Part shown: positions 55,550 to 64,000 of the stretch, piece after piece
Layout of the letters: every line of letters begins with the position of its first letter
Numbering within the stretch: the stretch's first letter is position 1
NCBI GenBank assembly: GCA_916048055.1
Contig: CAJZHL010000019.1
Coordinates: 434,001-498,000, forward strand
Direction: 5' to 3'
From: Pedinophyceae sp. YPF-701
Lineage: Eukaryota; Chlorophyta; Pedinophyceae
DNA: 64,000 nt
Made by a program: the position numbers and the translations under genes
The notes under the pieces: generated by a model
What the model was told of the DNA's origin: nothing
What the model saw: the letters and a program-made list of their open reading frames with translations, nothing else
Database searches by the model: none

Positions 55550-57325
55550 ATGAAGCTGATCAAAAAGGACATCGATGCGGGGTCGGGGGCGGGTTTCGCC
55601 AAGGTTGTACCGGAGGAGTCGGAGGATATGTGGCATCTGTACAACCTCATAAGGTGCGCCGCGGACATCGCCGGCCACGCAGCCAGAAATTCGCGATCTC
55701 CTCCACTCAGCGCGCACGTCCCTGCAGTGGTTCAACCGCGGTCCCTGACCCGGTGCTTCGCGGGCAGCGCCGTCGACGGCGTCGCGGTCCCCCAGCTGCG
55801 CGGCGCGCCCTGTGTCGGCGAAACCGCGCCGTCGCGAGAGCTTTGTGTGTATCTGACGACCACGGCGTGTCGTTCCGCCGCGGCGAGCAGGGCCGGGGAC
55901 AGGGTGACTGCGCCGACGTTCCGGAAGGTGGACTTCGACGTCGGCCTGGGGAAGAAGTCGGAGAAGATCAAGGTCACGCTGCAGCTCCTCGTGGAGGGCG
56001 TGGACTATGACGCGGCGGCGGACAACATCCGCATTTCCGGAAAGAACCTCACGGAGAACGAACACATCCGCCTGAACGCGCACCACACGACGGAGGTGCG
56101 CCGCGCTGCGCGCCAGCCCTGCGCCGCCGCACCGCCGTCGTCAGCGTGCACGCCAGGGAGCCTGCCGAGCGCTGCACGCTTCCCGACGCTCGCAGCTGGA
56201 GCCGCACCGCGCGCTGTCCCTCGAGAAGGACGCCTGGGACACGGTCGACCTGGACCGGCTGCACCAGGCCTGCACGCCCGCGCGGTCGGCTGACCTGGCG
56301 GCCATCCTAGTCGACGAGGGCCTGGCGAACCTGGTGCTCGTCGGCGGCAGCGTCACGACGACGTGCGCGAAGATCGAGGCGAATTTGCCCCGGAAGCGCG
56401 GCGCCGCGGCGCAGGGCTTCGAGAAGGCGATGGGCAAGTTCTACGCCAATTGCATGGCGGCGCTGGACCGGCACGTGGACTTCGGGGTCGTGAAGTGCCT
56501 CGTGATCGCGGGGCCGGGGTTCACGAAGGACGGGCTGCGGGAGTTCGTCGACAAGGAGGCGGTCCGGGCCAACAACCGCAAGTTCATCGAACACAAGTCA
56601 CGCATCGTGACGGCGCAGGCGTCCTCCGCGTACAAGCACGCTCTGGGCGAGGTGCTCGCGCAGCCCAACGTGGCGCAGATGATCAAGGTGCGCGCCGGGC
56701 GGCGTGTCGAGCCCGGCGCGGGACTAGGCACGTGCGATCGTATTAGGCAACTGCGACATCACATCCGCGGTGCTGTTGCTCTGCTTGCGCGCGCAGGACA
56801 CGAAGGCGCAGCGGGAGGTGCAGGCGCTGCAGGAGTTCTACGACATGCTGGGCAAGGACTCCGCGCGGGCGTTCTACGGGCCTGGCCACGTGTTCGCTGC
56901 GGCGGAGCAGGGCGCCGTGCAGACGCTGCTGCTGGCGGACTCGCTCTTCCGGTGCGCCCGCCGGGCCGACGACGCGTCGCGTGAGGCCGCCGTGCACAGC
57001 CCGCCCCGCTGCGCGCCTCCCCCCTGGCACGCAACCCCATGACGTTGCGTCACGAATGATCTCTTGCGTGTTGCGGCGCAGGACGACGGTGCTGTCGCGG
57101 CGGGAGCAGTACACGCAGCTGGTGGAGACCGTCCGGGCGAGCGGCGGCGAGGCCCTCGTGTTCTCCGCCGCGCACTCGTCGGGCGAGCAGCTGGCCCTGC
57201 TGTCCGGGGTGGCCGCGATCCTGCGGTTCCCGATGCCGGACATCGAGGACGAAGTCCTGCCGGACCCGACGCTCACCGAGGACGAGAGGGCCGCGCTGGA
57301 GGCGGAGGGCGGCGCGGCGCGATAA
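55550..57325 (+). CDS. PELO: Pelota/Dom34, ribosome rescue factor
   Basis: Exons 55550-55653, 55891-56095, 56196-56687, 56797-56951 and 57082-57325 give 399 residues (human 385). The N-terminal domain starts MKLIKKDI with PEESEDMWHLYNLI, then GDRVTAPTFRKV after the first intron. The central domain has ILVDEGLANLVLVGG and LPRKRGAAAQGFEKAM. The C-terminal domain has DFYDML-type helices, RAFYGPGHVFAA and VAAILRFPMPDI. Dom34/Pelota with Hbs1 splits stalled ribosomes for no-go and non-stop decay in the cytoplasm. It has no GGQ motif, as expected for Pelota versus eRF1. All phases agree. Confidence 0.92.
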
Positions 57326-57747
57326 CCTCCGCCGGTGCCCCGGACGGTTGCTAGCAGCGGTGGCGACGTGTGAGGCCTCGCGCAGTGCGAGTTCTGCTTG
57401 TCAGACGCGGAGCCGCCGCACAGCGCGTCCCTCAGGCCCGAGGAGCGTGTCGTGGGCGTCGGAGGTCGACGCTCTTGCTCAATTCGCCCTCTTCGCGACT
57501 CGCGAGGGATTCGCTGGCGTGCAATCGCACGCGATACTTGCGGCCGCTCAAGCCGCGCGCGTGGGGCCGCATGCGGGGGCGTAGTCTCCCGGACAGCTGG
57601 CCGCGCGTTCCTGTCGCCCGTGCCGCGGGCTCCGAAGGGGGCGTGCGGAGAGGTCAGTCGGAAAGGGTCCACCCAGGTCATGGGCCCGGGAGCGCGCGTG
57701 CGGCGGGTACTCGAGCTTCGGTGCATGTCACGAATTCAGCTAGCGCG
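57326..57747. other. Intergenic, nothing recognised
   Basis: About 420 bp between two plus-strand genes. It may hold the malate dehydrogenase promoter, or an alternative first exon of that gene. Confidence 0.3.
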
Positions 57748-59962
57748 ATGATTGCTTCCGCGAAAGGTGCGTCGGGCACTGCGCGGCGGATTTCCGCGAA
57801 AGATCGTGCATGCGGGAAGGCGCGTGCTGGGGGCACGGCACAGCGGTTTCCACGCGGGGTCGCAACGGGTCGCTGCGGAGGAGATAGTCGAAGCGAGCCG
57901 CTCGCGCGGCGTCCTCGATTGGGCCTCGGCGTCGCGCAGCGTGCGTCCGCAACGTGCCTCCTGCTCTGCTCATCTCCCGCGCTTTTCTCCCCGTCGCGTG
58001 CAGTGACCGTTGGCGCCCGTTGCGAGCCTCTCGCGGCCCAGGCTCGCGTCAGCTGCGCTCCCCGCGTCGGTGCGGCCCGCCGCGCGGGCCGGGTGGCTCA
58101 GCGCTGCAATGCAGAGCTCAACGAGTCTGCCGAGATCGTGTACGACATCTCCAAGGTGCGCGACCCAATTTCGCGATGATGTAGCTGCTGGGAACCACGA
58201 GCTCGGGCGTATAGCGGCAGTTTCGCGCGCTGCCGCGTCGCCGAGCAGATGCTATGGTTGCAGGCAGTGTGGCTCTGCGCGGCACGGTCGGGGAACCTGA
58301 CGCCCGTCGCGGCGCTTTTCCGCGCGATCCGGTACGCGAATCTCACGTTTCTTCCGTCACATACGTCCGACCTGCGGTGCAGAGCCCTGTGTGCCACATT
58401 GAGGACTGGCAAAAGCCCGTGCGCGTCGCGGTGACGGGAGCCGCCGGGACCATCTCGAACCACCTCCTCTTCAAGGTGCGGACCATATCCGTCCCGCCGG
58501 GCCGCCCTGTCCCCGCCGTCAACCACTCGAGGCGGCTCGCCGCGCTGCCCCTCTGAGACAGCCTGCTCAAGTCCCACCCTGCTCTCCCGCGAGCCACCGA
58601 CCGTCCTGGCGGGGCGAGAACGCACCGCTCGATGCGCACCGAACGAGAGAACCATCCCGCGCCGTCCCCTTCCGCCCCGCGCGCGCCCTGCGCCGCACCG
58701 CCCGCGCTCCACTGCAAGCACTCGGGCAGGACGGAGTCGCCCCGTCGTGCAGCAGGGCGAATATAGCCCGCCCGCGCTGCCGCGCCCCGCACGGTGCGCA
58801 TGGCTCCCCCTCATCCGGCGTCCGATCGGGCGTGGGTTCCGCGCAGATTGCGGCCGGCGAGGTGTTTGGCCAGTGCGCTCCCATAGAGCTGTCGATGCTG
58901 GGGTCGGAGCGGTCCAGGGAGGCGCTCGAGGGGGTCCAGATGGAGCTCGAGGACTCCTGCTTCCCTCTCCTGAGGTGCGCCGCGAACGTTCGTCGCCGCG
59001 CGCCCCGTCCGGCCGCGCACAGGCGCTCCTGCGTCGCGACCGAGCCGGTCGGTTCGGGCCGACGCGCTGACCGCGCGCGTGCGTCGTTCCGCGTGCCCTC
59101 GTGCAGGAAGATCACCATCTCGATCATCCCGGAGGTGGCGTTCGAGGGCGCGGACTACGTGCTGATGATTGGCGCCAAGCCGCGGGGGCCCGGGATGGAG
59201 CGCGCGGACCTGCTGGACCAGAACGGGCAGATCTTCGTGCAGCAGGGCCAGGCGCTGGAGACGAGCGCGAAGAAGTCGACCAAGGTCCTCGTCGTGGGCA
59301 ACCCGTGCAACACCAACGCCATGATTGCGTCGGCGTGGGCGCCGTCGATCCCGCCGGAGAACTTCCACGCCCTGACGCGGCTCGACGAGAACCGCGCCAA
59401 GTCGCAGATGGCGTTCCGCGCCAAGACGCACATGGAGACGATCAGCAACGTCGTGGTGTGGGGCAACCACTCGGCCACGCAGGTGCCCGACTTCGTGAAC
59501 GCGAAGATCGAGGGCAAGCCCGCGATCGAGGTCATCCCGGACCGCGAGTGGTTCGAGGGCGAGTTCACCGAGACGGTCGCCAAGCGCGGCGCCGCGCTGA
59601 TCCAAAAGTGGGGCCGCTCGTCGGCGGCGTCGACCGCCGTCAGCATCTCGGACGCCGTCAAGGCCATCAAGTACCAGACCGCGGGGAACGACTGGTACTC
59701 GAGCGCCGTGTGCGCCGCGGGCAACCCCTACGACGGCCTCATCCCGGACGACCTGTGGTTCTCGATGCCCTGCCGCGGCGACGGGCATGGGGACTACACC
59801 CTCGTGCCGCCGTCGGAGCTCAACCTGGACGACGAGTGGCTGCGCATGAAGATCAAGGCCGGCGTCGAGGAGCTCCAGGGCGAGCGGGAACTCGTCAAGC
59901 ACCTCCTCCCGGGCGGAGACAAGAAGGTGGTTGCGATGGGGGCCAACGCCGCGAGCGCGTGA
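57748..59962 (+). CDS. NADP-type malate dehydrogenase, plastid
   Basis: Predicted exons 57748-57766 (19 bp, least certain), 58004-58155, 58383-58475, 58847-58974 and 59107-59962 give about 415 residues. The Arg/Ala-rich N-terminus fits a transit peptide. The Rossmann loop [17 protein letters not shown] is followed by [13 protein letters not shown]; Ser/Arg here mark NADP rather than NAD preference. The active site includes [15 protein letters not shown], the GNPCNTNA loop and the catalytic His in [14 protein letters not shown]. This enzyme exports reducing power from chloroplasts as malate. The plant enzyme's C-terminal extension with its redox Cys pair is absent: this protein ends [16 protein letters not shown]. 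The N-terminus has scattered Cys but no clear regulatory pair. Confidence 0.85.
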
Positions 59963-60325
59963 GGCCGACGCGCGGAGTGAGGGCGACGGACCCGCGGAAC
60001 ACCCGTCCGCACATGTTTCCCACGCGTCTGCCCCGTCACCGCTCGTGGGCCGCCCGCCGTCGTGTTTCGAGCGCGATTTACATTCATTCCTTCATCTCCT
60101 CGTGCGCGCGCGCACACCCACCAAAACCGCGCGTGCGCGCCCCCAGCACGGCCGCACCGCACCCCCTTCCCCCGGCCCTGGTTTGCGCCCGGGCCGCGCT
60201 GACGCGCGATCTGCCATCGCGCCCAGCCTCTGCACACTGTGAACCGCCCGGGCGCTCCCCCCGACGTCATCACACGACGCGCGCCGCCGCTGCACCGCGC
60301 GTCGGCGTCGACCAGCTCCGTCCCC
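59963..60325. other. Convergent 3' region
   Basis: About 360 bp between the stop codons of malate dehydrogenase (plus) and primase (minus). It holds both 3' UTRs; nothing else was seen. Confidence 0.4.
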
Positions 60326-62394
60326 TCACGTCTGCGGCGTCACCGCGCCGCCGGCAGCGATCGCCTGCGGCGGCACGGCGGCGGCGGGCGTCGACGGTGC
60401 CGCGGCGTTCGCCGGCGGGTCGTCGGCCTCGTCGGGGTGGTCCAGCGCCCACGCCTGGTCGAAGAACTCGTTCGGGTGCCTGATTCCGCCGACGTCCACC
60501 CCGTGCACCCCCTCGAAGTGCTTCCCGCACGCTATCTGATAGTGCCCATCCTTGGCCTTCTGCACCGCCTCTGCGCACGCACACCGCACGAAAACACGCA
60601 CGCGCTCGGCCCGCAACGCACACGCACCGGAGCCCGGCTCTCCCGCGCGGGCGTCTCCCCCTCCCCCGCCCCCCTGTTCGCAAGCGGCGGGTGCGCACCT
60701 TCGATCTTCGTGGCGTTGACGTTGAGGCGTCCGAGCGCGGCGCGCAGGCTGGCTTCGTCGTGCGTGCGGTAGGGGCACCCGTGGCACTCCCCGTGCCCCG
60801 GCACCATGCTGATGATCTTCAGGCAGTTCCAGGGCTTGTAGTCCGCGCGCTTGCCCTCCTTCCCGTAGCTGTGCCGCAGGTTGTACGCGTACGTCTTGTC
60901 GAACTTGTCCCCGGGCGCCTTCGCCGCGAACTCCGCGCGGAAGAACGCCACGCACTCCTCGAGCGGCATGCCCGCGCCCTTGAGGAAGAGCGAGAGCTGC
61001 AGCCGCCCGTTGTGCTTCAGGTGGTGCTCGCGGTGCGCGTGCTGGTACGCCGAGGCCATGCACAGCGGGAACGCGCGCTGCGCGAGCGCCGCGACGTCCT
61101 TGGCGCGCACGCCGCCGCCCGCGCGCGCCTCGCGCGAGTCGTACTGCACGCCCAGGTAGCGCTGGGAGAGGCCCTCGACGATCGGCGCGAGCCGGTCGGC
61201 CTCGCGGGCGCGCGCGGAGAGGACCCACTTGCTGCCCATGACGGCGAGCGCGCGCGAGAGCTGCGCGCGGAAGTGCTGCGCGACCACGCCCGAGACGGAC
61301 GACACGTGCACGTAGGCCCAGCCGCCGCGGACGAGCGCGCTCCGCGACCGCACGAGCTCCGGGACGACCGTGAAGGGCACCTTGTAGAAGTCCCCGTGCG
61401 CGCCGCGCTCGATCGCCTCCTGCTCCGCGGTCAGACGGACCTTCTTCACCCCCCCTTCGCCAACCGGCGACGCCGACACCACCGCGACCTTGTCCGCGAC
61501 CGCGCGGAGGTCCTCCCGGAGCCGGTCGAAGCTCCCGCGGTCGACGGTCTCGTACGGCATGCCGTGCACGGCGAGAAAGCTCGCCTTCGCGATGGCATCC
61601 AGGCGCGCAAAGCGCCGACGGAACAGCGCGGTTTCCTGCTCGAGGAGCCACCGGCGGAGGTCCTCGGTGCGGCAGTACACGACGCGGAGGATGTAGTGCG
61701 AGATGAGGTCCGTGCGGCGCGCCTCGGCGACGGCCTCGGCCACCGCGGACGCCGCGGAGCCCGCGGGACGCGCCATGGTGATGCCCAGGTGCTTCTTGAG
61801 AAGCTCCTCCGTCCTCTTGCGCAGCTGGTCCTCTGCGGGCGGCGCACGGGCGCTGCCGGGGTGTGCGCGGGCGCGGGGACGCGGCGGGCGGCTCCCGCGC
61901 GGCGAGGGGCAGGCTCTGGCGGGAGCGTACCGGACGCGTTGGAAGCGCGCAGCTCCTCTATGCCCTTGAGGACGAACAGGCGGTTGACTGCGAGGCGCTC
62001 GAACTCCTCGAGCTCGATCTGGCCCTTGGGGTGCTCCTCGTAGAAGGACAGCCCGTGGAGGTCCGGCGCCTGCGCAGCACGCACAGGAGCGGCGCCGGAG
62101 CGGGTCGCGTGGGCGTCTGGGCGGGCGGGAACTCGTCCCCGCGCACGCCTGTCGCCGTTGCGCGGCGAGCGGGGCGGACGCGGCGCGTGGAGACGCCACC
62201 GCGCGGCCGGTGCGCGCCGGGAGGTTGAAACCAGTGGACAGCTGGGGGCCGGGGCCAGTTCCGCGCCCGACAGGCGGAGCGGGGCGGCGCGTCCTCGCGG
62301 AGGAGCGAGACGTGGATGGAAGGGCGCGGGTGGGCCTGCGTACCTGGGTCTTAGCCCTCTCGGCGGCCGGGAGGGCCGTGGAGAAGATTCCCAT
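60326..62394 (-). CDS. PRIM2: DNA primase large subunit (PriL)
   Basis: Exons 62394-62344, 62069-61931, 61832-60699 and 60570-60326 give 522 residues (human 509), all in phase. The N-terminal half carries SFYEEHPKGQIELEEFERLA and the helical DLISHYILRVVYCRTEDLRRW. The C-terminal iron-sulfur domain has the four cysteines in FPLCMA (about 320), PWNCLKI (about 399), HGCPYR (about 414) and IACGKHFEGVH (about 455), plus LRHSYGKEGKRADY. PriL works with PriS and polymerase alpha to make RNA-DNA primers. The tail is Ala/Pro-rich and shorter than in animals. The ATG at 62394 opens a 17-residue first exon, so the start is less sure than the rest. Confidence 0.92.
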
Positions 62395-63320
62395 CGCTGG
62401 CTGGGCGGGCAAGTCCGCACAGCCCGGCCGGTGCTCGAAGCGCTGTGGAGCGACGCTCGTGGGCTCGCTGCGGGGCCGAGGCGTCCGGAGAGCGCAGCAG
62501 AGGCGGCTCGCGGGCCTCGCTCGGGCGTCGCGGGGGCGGTGCGAAGGTCACAGGCAGTAGAGCGCCTGGGCGCGTGCGGGAATGAGCGCGCTGGTCGCGA
62601 AAGTGGCCGACCCGGCCGGCTGGTGCGGTGCGAAGGCGCGGCGGCGGCGCTGACGTGGCTCCGGTCTGTGCGAGCTCGGAGCTCCGGACGCTGGTGCTGC
62701 AAGTCAGGTGGGCCGGGAACGCCGCAATGCGTAGCTGCCCTGGCAAGCGGTGCTATCGCTCCGATACGACAGCGGCTCTGCGTTACGGGGGCGGCAAGCG
62801 CGCCCTTTAGGGGGCGGAGCGCGCCCACCCGTGAGGTATGAAGCCCTGACGAGAGAGACGGCGCGAAAACATGGCCGCTGCGGCCCGCGGCGCTCGGTCC
62901 TTTCCCGGTGGCCCGTCACAGACGATTGCAGCGCAGGTGCGGCGACCCGCCCCGCGTGCCCCTGCCCCGCAGCGGCGTGGCGAGAGGCTGCGCAAGCTTC
63001 GCGTTCCGCCCTGTGCGCCCGCTGCGCGGTCGCTGCTGGTGCCAGCCGCCCTGTCGCCTCCATGCGACCACGTTCCGTCCGGGCCACGCCCTGCGGTCCC
63101 CTCGGTTGCCAGGCGGAGCGTCTCGGGCTGCAGGCTACGCTCTGCAGCGCCGTCCATCGGGCCGCTCGAGCCCTTCCCGGTGCTCGCAGCGGCCGCGGGG
63201 GCCGCTGCGGATATGAGCATCGGGCCGGGAGGCTCCAAACGCGCCCGTGCGCGTTCGCCCCCAATGTTTCGAGCGAAGTTGCAACTGGGCCGCTCCCCCG
63301 GCCCGCCTCTGCCCTGCAGG
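62395..63320. other. Divergent promoter region of primase and eS7
   Basis: About 925 bp between PRIM2 (minus) and RPS7 (plus). The sequence just before the eS7 ATG is CTGCAGG, a good splice acceptor, so a 5' UTR intron is likely, as is common in ribosomal protein genes. No other feature is supported. Confidence 0.35.
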
Positions 63321-64000
63321 ATGACGTTCACTGCGCGCAAGAAGATTTTGAAGGAGAATGGGGCGGAGCCGGACGAGTTCGAGGAGTCGGTGGCTCAGGT
63401 GCGGCTCGGCATCGGCTCGCCGCAATGCTGGGATGTCTGGCCGCGCCCTCCGCGGCCACCGTGGGCCGTCTCCGGGCGCGACCGCCCCGCCCCGGTCTCG
63501 AGCACCATTTCGTCATGCCCCTGATCCGTGGCGGTACCGTTTCACTCGCCACGAGACGGCCTCGGACGGGCTATTTACTTTGCCTGCGCCTGACGCGCGG
63601 CATGGGCCCGTTCCCGACGCAACGCACGGCTCGCTCTGACGTACACATTTCGTGTCGATCGGACATGGGCGCGAGCCACCTGTCGCGCACCCACGGCGGC
63701 GTGGACGGCGTTTTTCACTGCTTTGTTCCACCGCCACCCTCGCCACGCCCTCCAGACGCCCGCCCGGCCCAGAGCCCCGCCCTCCCGAGGTCCTCGCCGC
63801 TATCAGCGCCCCCCTCGTGCGCCCGCGCGCTGCTATCTCTGGACAGGGAGCCCCCCGGGCGGCACCAGAGCTGCCGCGGCACCCCACTGCGCCGGCCTGG
63901 ACGCCCACGGCCGCCCCGCGCCCCGCGCCCCCCCGCGCAGGCCCTCTTCGACCTCGAGGCGACCAACGCGGAGCTGAAGGCGGAGCTGCGCGACCTGTAC
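63321..64000 (+). CDS. RPS7: 40S ribosomal protein eS7 (N-terminal part, cut by window end)
   Basis: Exon 63321-63398 reads MTFTARKKILKENGAEPDEF...ESVAQ, and exon 63941 onward reads ALFDLEATNAELKAELRDLY. The join matches eS7 (human [37 protein letters not shown]). The 542-bp intron between them is the longest in a host gene here; I looked for C/D-box snoRNA motifs in it and saw none. The rest of the gene lies beyond the window. Confidence 0.9.

Noticed and set aside
3326-63940. Introner-like repeated introns
   Set aside because: I compared intron sequences by eye across genes and saw shared splice signals but no shared internal sequence.
1-64000. CRISPR arrays, tRNA, rRNA or snoRNA genes
   Set aside because: No spaced direct-repeat array, no cloverleaf with a T-loop motif and no C/D-box pair was found by eye. 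A covariance-model scan would be decisive.

Overview
This window is nuclear DNA of a eukaryote with a very GC-rich, gene-dense genome and many short spliceosomal introns. The gene set points to a green alga or a close archaeplastid relative. It includes an NADP-type malate dehydrogenase, an FtsH-like AAA protein, an alpha/beta hydrolase and a RecX homologue with plastid-type N-termini, and a TASH3-like subunit of the TSET/TPLATE endocytic complex. I cannot name the species. Nearly every intron I could place ends in GCAG and most begin GTGCG, GTACG or GTGAG; two begin with GC.

Layout, left half (1-33.6 kb). A RING/coiled-coil protein and a protease-less FtsH-like AAA protein lie on the minus strand, then a leucine-rich-repeat (LRR) gene on plus. 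A very large URB1/NPA1 ribosome-biogenesis gene follows on minus, then a small possible membrane-protein gene, a FIST-domain sensor protein, the TASH3-like gene with a tail of NPF motifs, an F-box/LRR gene on plus, and an RWDD2 homologue on minus.

Centre (33.6-40.8 kb). A 7.2 kb element is bounded by 435-bp, nearly identical terminal inverted repeats and a 5-bp target duplication (TCAGC). Its coding islands are AT-rich, quite unlike the host, and encode proteins I do not recognise. It carries nested insertions: a 5'-truncated LINE with a 14-bp target duplication, and two copies of a ~253-bp repeat with an (AGTCT)n tail, one of them inside the right terminal repeat. Its family is unresolved, and it is the most interesting part of the window.

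Right half (40.8-64 kb). In order: a SIP-type aquaporin, a large secreted or surface-anchored protein of unknown family with a 38-bp microexon, a plastid alpha/beta hydrolase, a RecX-family protein, an ANKRD39 homologue, a degenerate cyclophilin-like protein, Pelota/Dom34, an NADP-type malate dehydrogenase without the C-terminal redox cysteines, the DNA primase large subunit, and the start of ribosomal protein eS7, cut by the window edge.

The host genes are housekeeping genes (ribosome assembly and rescue, replication, endocytosis, plastid metabolism) with no operon-like logic. Gene models were assembled by eye from reading frames, splice signals and intron phase; junctions are predictions.
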